NCBI GenBank assembly: GCA_002323995.1
Contig: DCQY01000107.1
Span: 1 to 31,086 of the forward strand
From: Akkermansiaceae bacterium UBA1506
GTDB taxonomy: Bacteria > Verrucomicrobiota > Verrucomicrobiia > Verrucomicrobiales > DEV007
Length of the DNA: 31,086 bases
Direction of reading: 5' to 3'
This document shows, in pieces, positions 24,151-31,086 of the stretch. Position numbers and translations under genes: made by a program. Position 1 is the first letter of the stretch, and every line of letters starts with the position of its first letter. Under the pieces are notes generated by a model. That model did no database searches, was not told where the DNA came from, and saw only the letters and a list, made by a program, of their open reading frames with translations.

Positions 24151-25776
24151 TCACTCGGCCGGATTGTCGGGCTTGAGGTAAGGCACCTCGAGATCGTAGG
24201 GAAGCGGCGTAACATAGTTTTCAGCGCCCCATTTTTCCCAGGCTGTTTCCATGTTCAACACTTTTTCGGGATGGGTCTTAGAGAGATCGTTGAGCTCGGT
24301 TCGATCAACGCTGAAATCGTAGAGCTCCCAAGGTTTATCGTCGAAGGCGACGAGCTTCCATGTGCCCTTACGAATGGCGCGGTGCCCTTGGTGTTCGAAG
24401 AAGAGAGTGCGTTCGGGACCGCCATTGTTGAGTCGATCGATCAGATCAACACCAGGTAAGGGAAGCTTGCCGGAGTATTTGGCACCGCCCGCAGCGGCAG
24501 CAGCAGGAAGCAGGTCAATGATGTGGGCAGGGTTGTGAACGATCGTTCCGGGATCAACGGTGAGTCCAGCGGGCCAGTGAACAATGCCAGGAGAGGCAAT
24601 GCCCCCTTCATGGACGAAATGCTTATACATCCGCCAAGGTGTGTTGCCCGCATTAGCCCAGCCTGAGCCAACACTGTGGAACGTGCCAGGACCGCCCATT
24701 TCATCAATCTGATCTCCGGTGTGAAGAATGTTTTCATTACTCGACTTGATATCGAATCCGAAGGGATCCCATTCGAAGCAGGCTCCGTTGTCTGAGGTGA
24801 AGACGATCAGCGTATTTTCGAATTCCTGTGCGGCTTTTAGGTCATCAATAACGCGGCCGAGTTGGGCGTCCATCCGGTCGACCATGGCGGCGAAAATGGC
24901 CATGCGTCTGGCAAGATCGAGTCGGCGGTCTTCAGGCAAACTGTCCCAGGCGGGGTTTGTCCCCGTCTTGGTCTCTCCATAGTTCTGCCAGGTGGAACGT
25001 GGGGTGAGTCGGGTATCTGTGGAGACAATACCCATCTCTTTCATGCGTGCGAGGCGTTCTTCCCGGAGTTGGTCCCAGCCACCGTGGTAGCGGTCGGCAT
25101 ATTTGGCGATGTCCTCTTTCGGTGCATGGAGGGGGAAGTGTGGAGCGTGGTAGGCGAGGTAGAGAAACCAGGGTTTTTCCGGTGTTTCGCGGGCCAACTT
25201 TAAGAAATCTAGCGCGTGGTCGGTGACGGCGTCGGTAGCGTAGAATTCCCCCTCGGAATACTGTCGAGCCTGGCGGCCTTTCGGCAGGCGGATGAGGTGG
25301 TTGGCATCAAAGAATCGCTTGGCGCTGACAAGAGTGCCGTAGAATTCTTCGAAGCCGTTTTCGGTAGGATCTGGTGTGCCAAGATGCCATTTACCTGAGA
25401 TGAAGGAACGGTAACCCGCCGTCGCCAGAACTTGCCCGATGGTCTGCGCTTCCGAGGAAACTACGCCGCGAAATCCCGGCAGGCCCAGGTCATTGGTAGT
25501 CATGTGTCCCAAACCAACTCGATGCGGGTATTGACCGGTGAGGAGGGCGGCTCGCGAAGGGCAGCAACGGCCTGTGTTGTAGAATTGGGTTAAGCGAACT
25601 CCTCCTTTTGCGAGCGAGTTGAGAACCGGGGTTTCGATTTCCCCTCCGAAGCAGCCAAGATCACTGAAGCCGAGGTCGTCAGCTAGGATGTAGAGGATGT
25701 TCGGCTTATCAGCAGCCCGGGTTATGGTAGATAAAATAACACACCAGATTGTGAAGAAAATCAGCGGGAGGTTCAT
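24151..25776 (-). CDS. Secreted arylsulfatase, formylglycine type
   Basis: Family S1 sulfatase that hydrolyses sulfate esters, probably on sulfated polysaccharides. It has 541 aa with a signal peptide (MNLPLIFFTIWCVILSTITRAA). Motifs: PNILYILADDLGFSDLG with metal-binding D33/D34, the modification site C71-C-P-S-R followed by AALLTGQYPHR, GKWHLG at 128-133 and the second metal site TSDNGA at 327-332. C71 must be converted to formylglycine by an FGE or anSME enzyme, neither of which is in the window. The substrate class cannot be read here. It converges on opcA and diverges from recJ. Confidence 0.95.
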   Translation of the reverse strand: MNLPLIFFTIWCVILSTITRAADKPNILYILADDLGFSDLGCFGGEIETPVLNSLAKGGVRLTQFYNTGRCCPSRAALLTGQYPHRVGLGHMTTNDLGLPGFRGVVSSEAQTIGQVLATAGYRSFISGKWHLGTPDPTENGFEEFYGTLVSAKRFFDANHLIRLPKGRQARQYSEGEFYATDAVTDHALDFLKLARETPEKPWFLYLAYHAPHFPLHAPKEDIAKYADRYHGGWDQLREERLARMKEMGIVSTDTRLTPRSTWQNYGETKTGTNPAWDSLPEDRRLDLARRMAIFAAMVDRMDAQLGRVIDDLKAAQEFENTLIVFTSDNGACFEWDPFGFDIKSSNENILHTGDQIDEMGGPGTFHSVGSGWANAGNTPWRMYKHFVHEGGIASPGIVHWPAGLTVDPGTIVHNPAHIIDLLPAAAAAGGAKYSGKLPLPGVDLIDRLNNGGPERTLFFEHQGHRAIRKGTWKLVAFDDKPWELYDFSVDRTELNDLSKTHPEKVLNMETAWEKWGAENYVTPLPYDLEVPYLKPDNPAE

Positions 25777-25782
25777 GGATCC

Positions 25783-25967
25783 AAAAGCTTAACGGGTAAA
25801 CTTTGATAAGCTTTTCGAAGAGTTGCGTAAAGTGAATCCGTTTGCTTAAGGCATTGAAGGGGAATCGGCTCGGCAATCGGAAAAAAGCCGGACAGTTTGC
25901 CTTGCCCTAACTCTCTTCTTCCATGTTGCAGGCAAAGACCCGGGGATTTAATCCAATAGAGAGTTAG
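25783..25967. promoter_or_regulatory. Inverted repeats between the sulfatase and recJ
   Basis: The 273-bp divergent region has no gene. AAAAGCTT (25783-25790) is mirrored by AAGCTTTT (25808-25815), directly upstream of the sulfatase start. Further on, CTAACTCTCT (25907-25916) is mirrored by AGAGAGTTAG (25958-25967) with 41 bp between arms, which could close an RNA stem-loop in the recJ leader. Short complementary pieces (TTTGCC/GGCAAA) also lie near that stem. Regulatory roles are inferred. Confidence 0.3.
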
Positions 25968-26049
25968 TCAACCGGTTGCATACACGAACACGGAGTGCGA
26001 AACCGAAGGGCTGCCTTTACACTCGAAGCGAACCACCTAGAATGCACCG

Positions 26050-27747
26050 ATGCCTGCCAAGCAGAAATGGGTGGTGGCACCTTCTCCAGACCCAAAACTC
26101 GTCCGCGAATACTCGGACGCGCTCGGCCTTGCTCCCGTGGTTGTCTCGCTGGCACTGCAGCGGGGATTTGATGAGCGAGAGTCTTTGGAGCGGTTTCTCT
26201 ATCCTCGCCTCAAGGACTTGAGCGACCCGTTCAAGCTGCCCGGTGTTGATAAAGCGGTTCTCAGACTGCTTCAAGCGATTGACGAGAAAGAGTCGGTCGT
26301 TCTATACGGGGACTATGACGTCGATGGTGTCAGCTCGGTGGCTCTTCTGAGCAATGTCTTGGCGGCTTTCGGCTTAGACTCGGTTCCTTTCCTGCCAACA
26401 AGAATGGAGGAGGGTTACGGTCTGAGTGCCAAGGGTATTGAGGCCAGCCTGAACGGCTCGGTTCCGGATTTACTCATTGCTGCTGATTGCGGCACGAATT
26501 CTCGCGAAGAAGCGGTAATTCTGAAGGAACAGGGTATTGACTTGATCATTCTCGATCACCATGAGCCAGATTCTTTAGGCACAGCGGAGTGTGTCGCCTT
26601 GGTAAATCCCAAGTTAGGTGATGACTACCACTACCTCTGTACCGCTGGTGTTGTTTTCAAGGTGGCGCATGCCCTCCTGAAGTCCCGCCCCCTTCCTGAC
26701 TTTGATCTTAAGGACCATCTCGACCTAGTGGCCTTGGGTACGATTGCTGATATTGTCCCTCTCGAGGATGAGAATCGGATTGTGGCACGGCGCGGGCTCG
26801 CTCAGTTGGATCGAACGATTCACCCTGGAGTGGCCGCCCTCAAGAAAGTAGCGGGAGTGAGCACCCCGGCGCGGGCTCATGATGTTGGTTTTAAGCTTGG
26901 CCCACGACTCAATGCAGCTGGCCGACTCGACAAAGCATCAGCTTCGCTAGACTTATTGTTATGTCAGGATTCTAGCGATGCTCAGGCTCTTGCCCTGGGG
27001 CTTGATCAGCAGAATCGAGACCGGCAGGCTCTCGAACTTAAGACACGCGAGGAAGCAGAGCAGATGATCCACGATCTGCCTTCCGAGCAGCGGAGTCATG
27101 CCATTGTTGTGGGGTCGCGGGGGTGGCATCCTGGAGTTGTCGGAATTGTGGCTTCTAGAATTTCGCGTCACTATCACCGTCCCACTTTCGTCGTGGGCAT
27201 CGCTGAAGACGGCCTCGGTAAGGGGAGTGGTCGCAGTGTTAAAGGGGTTTCCCTTGTTCGAGCCTTGGAATCCGCTCACGATGTGATCGAAGCTGGTGGA
27301 GGCCATGAGATGGCGGCAGGTGTTAGTGTGCGTGAAGAGAAGTTGGAGGAATTCCGCATCGCCTTTGTGAAGAACGTGGCCGAGCAAGCCGAGAACGACA
27401 CGCTGATTCCGAAGCTTGTTATTGATCGGGAAATTATGTTCAAGGATCTTAACTTAGACCTGCTCGACAGCTACGAGTTGCTGCGACCTTTTGGGGCCGG
27501 CAATCCACAGCCCCTGTTTATGTCACGCGGCATCGAACTGGTGCAGGAGCCTCGAGTGATCAAAGAGAAGCATCTGAAATATCGCTTTTACCAGAACGGA
27601 ACTGAACTGGAAGGGATTTACTTTAATGGGTTGGAAAAAGATATCCCCAAACCAGCCTGGGATATCGCTTACACGATCGACCGCAATGAGTGGCGAGGTC
27701 GGGTGAAGCTAAACTTGGTCATTCAGGCAATTCGTAAGGCCGGCTAG
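26050..27747 (+). CDS. recJ: Single-stranded-DNA-specific exonuclease RecJ
   Basis: 5'-3' ssDNA exonuclease for recombination and mismatch or base excision repair, of the DHH phosphoesterase family. It has 565 aa, the standard length. Metal motifs are in order: YGDYDVDGVSS (86-96), AADCGTNS (144-151), LDHHEPD (168-174) and ALGTIADIVPL (228-238). The DHHA1 part has RLNAAGR (286-292), GWHPGVVGIVASR (358-370) and GGGHEMAAG (416-424). A C-terminal OB-like region follows. Start at ATG 26050. It converges on lon with an 11-bp gap. Confidence 0.97.
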   Translation: MPAKQKWVVAPSPDPKLVREYSDALGLAPVVVSLALQRGFDERESLERFLYPRLKDLSDPFKLPGVDKAVLRLLQAIDEKESVVLYGDYDVDGVSSVALLSNVLAAFGLDSVPFLPTRMEEGYGLSAKGIEASLNGSVPDLLIAADCGTNSREEAVILKEQGIDLIILDHHEPDSLGTAECVALVNPKLGDDYHYLCTAGVVFKVAHALLKSRPLPDFDLKDHLDLVALGTIADIVPLEDENRIVARRGLAQLDRTIHPGVAALKKVAGVSTPARAHDVGFKLGPRLNAAGRLDKASASLDLLLCQDSSDAQALALGLDQQNRDRQALELKTREEAEQMIHDLPSEQRSHAIVVGSRGWHPGVVGIVASRISRHYHRPTFVVGIAEDGLGKGSGRSVKGVSLVRALESAHDVIEAGGGHEMAAGVSVREEKLEEFRIAFVKNVAEQAENDTLIPKLVIDREIMFKDLNLDLLDSYELLRPFGAGNPQPLFMSRGIELVQEPRVIKEKHLKYRFYQNGTELEGIYFNGLEKDIPKPAWDIAYTIDRNEWRGRVKLNLVIQAIRKAG

Positions 27748-27758
27748 TGTCAGGAGCG

Positions 27759-30167
27759 TTATCGCTTTAGTAGCGAGACATCCAGTACCTCTTCGACTTT
27801 CGCTATCGGCAGAATCTTGAGTTTCTTGCGAGCCGATTCTGGAATATCCGGAACGTCTTTGATATTCCCGACCGGAACGAGGATTGTTTTAATTCCAGCT
27901 TGGAGGGCACCAAGCGCTTTCTCTTTGAGCCCTCCGATGGGAAGAACTGATCCACGAAGATTAATCTCGCCGGTCATGGCGATGTCCTTGTTAACACGCC
28001 GATTGGCAAAGAGAGAAGCGAGGGCAGTATACATCGCGCACCCAGCTGAAGGGCCATCTTTCGGTACGGCACCAGATGGCACGTGTACGTGAATGTCGTA
28101 GTTGTCGAAGTCGTCGGTGTTGATGCCAAGGTCGGAGGCATTGTGTTTAACAAGACTCCAAGCGGCGTGCATTGATTCCTTCATCACCTCACCAATCTGG
28201 CCGGTCAGCTTGATCGAACCTTTGCCGGGAAAGCGCAAGGCTTCAACGTTTAGCACTTCCCCGCCAAAAGGAGTGTAGGCGAGTCCGTTGACAACGCCAG
28301 GGCGGCTTTTACGCATCATGCTTTCGTGGGAGAACTTCGCGGCACCGAGCACTTTTTCGACATACTCGGGAGTGACCTTCACGACGGTGGACTTTCGGAC
28401 TGCCACTTTGGCGGCGACGGAGCGGCACACGCTTCCGATTTCTCGCTCGAGGGTTCGAACTCCGGCTTCGCGGGTATATTCTTCAATGATGTGCCGCAGC
28501 GCCGATCGGGACCACGTGCATTGCTTCCTGGTGAGTCCGTTCTCCTTGAGTTGGCGCCTTACGAGGTGGCGGTTTGCAATTTCGAGTTTTTCCTCTCCGG
28601 TATATCCCGGGATACTGATTATTTCCATCCGATCTCGAAGCGGCGCCGGCACGGGGTAAATAGTGTTGGCCGTTGTGAGGAAGATCACCTGACTCAGATC
28701 GAAAGGTACATCGAGATAACGATCGACAAATCCATGGTTTTGCCGAGGATCGAGCACCTCGAGCAAAGCGCTCGCAGGATCGCCACGAAAGTCTGCTCCG
28801 AGCTTATCGACTTCATCGAGCATGATTACTGGATTGCGAGTGCCGACTCGGCGTAATTCCTGGATGAGGCGCCCCGGCATCGATCCAATGTAGGTTCTGC
28901 GATGTCCGCGGATTTCAGCTTCGTCACGAATGCCGCCGACGCTGATACGGGCAAATTCACGACCGAGAGCTTCTGCAATGGAATGGCCAAGGCTGGTTTT
29001 ACCAACTCCGGGAGGACCTAATAAGCAAAGAATTGGACCGCGCCCGCCAGGGTTGAGTTTTCGCACAGCGAGGTATTCAAGGAGACGTTGCTTCACTTTT
29101 TCGAGACCGAAATGATCACGGTCGAGGATCTCACGAGCGCGTTTGAGGTTCCGGTTATCTTTACAAAGTTTACCCCAAGGTAGCTCAGCGACGGTTTCGA
29201 GATAACTCACAATAACTGAGTGTTCAGGACTTGCGGGAGGTATGATATCGAGACGCTTGAGCTCCCGGTTGGCGGCCTCCATTACTTTATCTGGAAGTTT
29301 GGCAGCTTCGAGCCGGTCACGAAGTTCCTCACTTTGTTCTTCAGTCCCATCGCCTTCTCCCAACTCGCGCTGGATGGCGCGAAGTTGCTCGCGCAGGTAA
29401 GCGCGGCGCTGGGCATCGGAGAATTCATCTTCAACATCAGCACGAAGTTTTTTCTGCAACTCGGCAATATGGAGCTGGTTATTGAGAATCTGCTGAACTT
29501 CCTCGGCACGGGCAGCAACACTGGTTTCCTCGAGCAGTGACTGCTTCTGCTTCAGTTCCAGGCTGAGGTTAGTCGCGAGAAAATCTGTCAGAATGGAGGG
29601 GGACTCAATCGAGCTGAGCGAATCGGTGGCCTCGTCCGGGATGGCTGGATTAGTCTCGATAAATTTCTCAGCCGATTCGCGGAGGTTACGAAGCGTTGCT
29701 TCCCACATGTCGTTTTGTTTGGGGAAGACATTCTCAAGGATCTTGAAGCGCGCTTTTAGGTAAGGCTTTTTGGAGAGAAACTTAGTCAGCTTGATGCGTT
29801 CTACGATCTGAACAAGGACGAGGGTCTGACCGTTGTCCTGGCGCACCATACGGAGAACGTTACCGAGCGCGCCAACACGATAGACATCAGAGGGGGTCGG
29901 AACATCGATACCGATATCCTTCTGTGTCACAAGTCCCAGCAAGCGTCCGTTGGGCAACAATTCTTCGAGAAGTTGCTGGCTGGGAGTGCGCTCGACGGTC
30001 AGCGGAGCGACGGTCCCCGGGAAAAGGACGACGCCACGCAGCGGCATCACCGGCAGCACGCTGGGTAGATCACTGCGCCATTCCGGCATCTCCGCATCAG
30101 GGAGACTGGTGGAGATCTCTATGATCTCACCGGAGGATTCGTTAAGCATTTGTTCAAAGTCTTCCAT
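27759..30167 (-). CDS. lon: ATP-dependent protease Lon
   Basis: Cytoplasmic AAA+ serine protease that degrades damaged and regulatory proteins. It has 802 aa, a normal length. The N-terminal substrate-binding domain begins LPVMPLRGVVLFPGTVAPL (38-56), preceded by a 30-residue acidic extension. A long coiled region around 205-310 contains YLREQLRAIQRELGEGDG. The ATPase has GPPGVGKT (384-391) and IMLDEVDK (448-455). The protease has the dyad S707 (PKDGPSAG) and K748 (GGLKEK). It lies 60 bp downstream of the hsp20-type gene on the same strand, so the two proteostasis genes may be cotranscribed. Confidence 0.97.
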   Translation of the reverse strand: MEDFEQMLNESSGEIIEISTSLPDAEMPEWRSDLPSVLPVMPLRGVVLFPGTVAPLTVERTPSQQLLEELLPNGRLLGLVTQKDIGIDVPTPSDVYRVGALGNVLRMVRQDNGQTLVLVQIVERIKLTKFLSKKPYLKARFKILENVFPKQNDMWEATLRNLRESAEKFIETNPAIPDEATDSLSSIESPSILTDFLATNLSLELKQKQSLLEETSVAARAEEVQQILNNQLHIAELQKKLRADVEDEFSDAQRRAYLREQLRAIQRELGEGDGTEEQSEELRDRLEAAKLPDKVMEAANRELKRLDIIPPASPEHSVIVSYLETVAELPWGKLCKDNRNLKRAREILDRDHFGLEKVKQRLLEYLAVRKLNPGGRGPILCLLGPPGVGKTSLGHSIAEALGREFARISVGGIRDEAEIRGHRRTYIGSMPGRLIQELRRVGTRNPVIMLDEVDKLGADFRGDPASALLEVLDPRQNHGFVDRYLDVPFDLSQVIFLTTANTIYPVPAPLRDRMEIISIPGYTGEEKLEIANRHLVRRQLKENGLTRKQCTWSRSALRHIIEEYTREAGVRTLEREIGSVCRSVAAKVAVRKSTVVKVTPEYVEKVLGAAKFSHESMMRKSRPGVVNGLAYTPFGGEVLNVEALRFPGKGSIKLTGQIGEVMKESMHAAWSLVKHNASDLGINTDDFDNYDIHVHVPSGAVPKDGPSAGCAMYTALASLFANRRVNKDIAMTGEINLRGSVLPIGGLKEKALGALQAGIKTILVPVGNIKDVPDIPESARKKLKILPIAKVEEVLDVSLLKR

Positions 30168-30227
30168 TGAGGATGGGTAGGCGGCACTGCTTTATAGTTG
30201 GGTGTCGCAAAAAGTTGTGTTGGGATT

Positions 30228-30638
30228 TCAGCCCTCCGCTAGGGGAAGAATAATCCAGAGAAGGCCATTTTCCTGCTTGGCCGTAACCCGATTACGATCG
30301 ATGTCGACAGGAAGTTTGATTTCTCTTCCAAACTGACCGCTTTCGATTTCCATGGTTAAGACCTGCCGGCACTGGCTCGAGGTATCACGAGTTGGCAATG
30401 GGTGTTTGCGCTGCCCAGAAATACGAATCTGATCAGGGAGGACGTCAACGTGAATGTCGGCCTTCTCGACCCCCGAAAGATCCACCCATATCTCGATCCG
30501 GTCATCATATCGGTAGGTATTGATGTCAGGAGTCCAGCCCTGAATAGCTTGGAAGCCAGAAAAATGCAGACGGCTAAAATCGCGAGCGATATCTTCAGTT
30601 TTCCCGATCATACGGGTTAGACGGACCTTTCGGGACAT
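30228..30638 (-). CDS. Small heat shock protein, Hsp20/alpha-crystallin family
   Basis: ATP-independent chaperone that holds unfolding proteins. It is 136 aa from ATG 30638 (TTG at 30647 is the alternative). The alpha-crystallin domain runs from about residue 38 to the end: PDINTYRYDDRIEIWVDLSGVEKADIHVDVLPDQIRISGQR, then FGREIKLPVDIDRNRVTAKQENGLLWIILPLAEG, with the expected LP-D--V-A---NGLL-I-LP pattern. The N-terminal arm is short. A C-terminal I-x-I motif is not obvious, the protein ending just after the domain, which may limit oligomerisation. It is upstream of lon on the same strand. Confidence 0.9.
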   Translation of the reverse strand: MSRKVRLTRMIGKTEDIARDFSRLHFSGFQAIQGWTPDINTYRYDDRIEIWVDLSGVEKADIHVDVLPDQIRISGQRKHPLPTRDTSSQCRQVLTMEIESGQFGREIKLPVDIDRNRVTAKQENGLLWIILPLAEG

Positions 30639-30679
30639 GATTCCCAAGGTAATAAGTTTTTTTTATTTTTCAACGCCTC

Positions 30680-30705
30680 CCCTTCAAGCACGGCGCATTG
30701 AAGGG
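30680..30705. promoter_or_regulatory. 8-bp inverted repeat upstream of the hsp20-type gene and second sulfatase
   Basis: CCCTTCAA (30680-30687) and TTGAAGGG (30698-30705) are separated by 10 bp in the short divergent spacer, 42 bp from the hsp20 ATG and 41 bp from the sulfatase ATG. An A/T-rich run (30657-30670) lies between it and the hsp20 start. It could be an operator. It is not the CIRCE sequence, and no T-run follows on either strand in the right orientation for a terminator. Confidence 0.35.
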
Positions 30706-30746
30706 ATGGTGAGATGTTGAAATTTTGTGTCATGTTCATACAGAAA

Positions 30747-31086
30747 ATGACTCGCTTGACTCTCTGGCTTACTCTTGCCTTCCTTTTCTGTGCTTGGACC
30801 AAGGCACAGGAGCGACCCAATATCGTTTTTCTGCTCGCTGACGATCTTGGATACATGGATGTGGGCTTCAACAATCCAGACACCTTCTATGAGACGCCAA
30901 ACCTTGATGGTCTGGCCAAAAGCGGGATGGTTTTTACCGACTTTTACGCAGCGTCGCAGGTCTGTTCTCCGACTCGGGCCAGCATCTTCACCGGCAAGTA
31001 TCCAGCGAGGAACGCGATAACAAACTTTTCCTCAGGACGCCGCTCAGGCACCTACGCTCCTGCCGCCTTCAATACCATCATGGCGT
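30747..31086 (+). CDS. Secreted sulfatase, formylglycine type (5' part, runs off the window)
   Basis: Open to the right edge, so only 113 residues are visible. ATG 30747 gives a clean signal peptide (MTRLTLWLTLAFLFCAWTKA followed by QERPN); in-frame ATGs at 30714 and 30732 are alternatives. PNIVFLLADDLGYMDVGFN carries the metal-binding Asp pair (about 32-33), and the modification site is C73-S-P-T-R with ASIFTGKYPARN after it. It differs from the other sulfatase of the window, which has C-C-P-S-R, so it probably belongs to another S1 subfamily. It is divergent from the hsp20-type gene. Confidence 0.92.
   Translation, partial: MTRLTLWLTLAFLFCAWTKAQERPNIVFLLADDLGYMDVGFNNPDTFYETPNLDGLAKSGMVFTDFYAASQVCSPTRASIFTGKYPARNAITNFSSGRRSGTYAPAAFNTIMA

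Noticed and set aside
30680..30705. Inverted repeat near the hsp20-type gene as a terminator
   Set aside because: The A/T run lies on the wrong side for a T-tract on either strand's transcript end, and the site is between divergent genes.
1..31086. Mobile elements, CRISPR arrays, toxin-antitoxin or phage defence genes
   Set aside because: No transposase, integrase, Cas, restriction or toxin motif and no regularly spaced repeats were seen. The RapA-like ATPase was considered as a defence helicase, but its domain order and length fit RapA better.

Overview
The window reads as ordinary chromosomal DNA of a Verrucomicrobia-like bacterium, or a close PVC relative, probably marine or otherwise feeding on sulfated polysaccharides. 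This rests on recognising gene content and was not tested by a search. The pointers are two secreted formylglycine-type sulfatases, a very large secreted c-type cytochrome/beta-propeller protein of the DUF6797 kind, a cdaA-glmM module, an OpcA homologue, a type III polyketide synthase operon, and a general scarcity of Shine-Dalgarno sequences. Coding density is high on both strands. I saw no insertion sequence, prophage, CRISPR array, rRNA or tRNA.

Layout. 1-5.4 kb: a secreted heme-c/propeller protein (-), a Cys/His/Pro-rich lipoprotein (+), a half-size TauE/SafE permease and DNA polymerase III delta (both -). 5.7-7.0 kb: a class I aminotransferase with a clear intrinsic terminator. 7.2-11.6 kb: a tight plus-strand operon of inositol-monophosphatase-like enzyme, ispF, cdaA, a tiny membrane protein in the CdaR position, glmM and bioD. 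It joins isoprenoid precursor supply, c-di-AMP signalling and cell wall precursor synthesis. 11.6-12.3 kb: trmB (-), then about 425 bp without a convincing gene.

12.7-15.8 kb: a minus-strand operon of SAM methyltransferase, FAD oxidoreductase and type III polyketide synthase, with tight 4-bp overlap and 3-bp gap junctions. It faces a four-helix membrane protein whose 3' end overlaps the synthase gene by 71 bp. The arrangement recalls the synthase/methyltransferase/flavoprotein sets that make phenolic lipids and alkylquinones. 16.1-21.7 kb (+): a RapA-type SWI2/SNF2 ATPase, a monofunctional GT51 transglycosylase and an HTTM-like membrane protein.

21.7-31.1 kb: an M16 peptidase (-) divergent from opcA (+), with a near-perfect 20-bp palindrome between them; an arylsulfatase (-); recJ (+); lon and an hsp20-family chaperone (both -); and the 5' end of a second sulfatase (+) cut by the window edge.

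The observations most worth checking are: (1) the CdaR slot between cdaA and glmM filled by a 76-residue protein with one membrane segment and no room for YbbR domains; (2) mutually exclusive small hairpins directly before the likely cdaA start; (3) the type III polyketide synthase operon; (4) the opcA/M16 palindrome. Functions come from reading motifs in translated sequence. No alignment or profile search was run.
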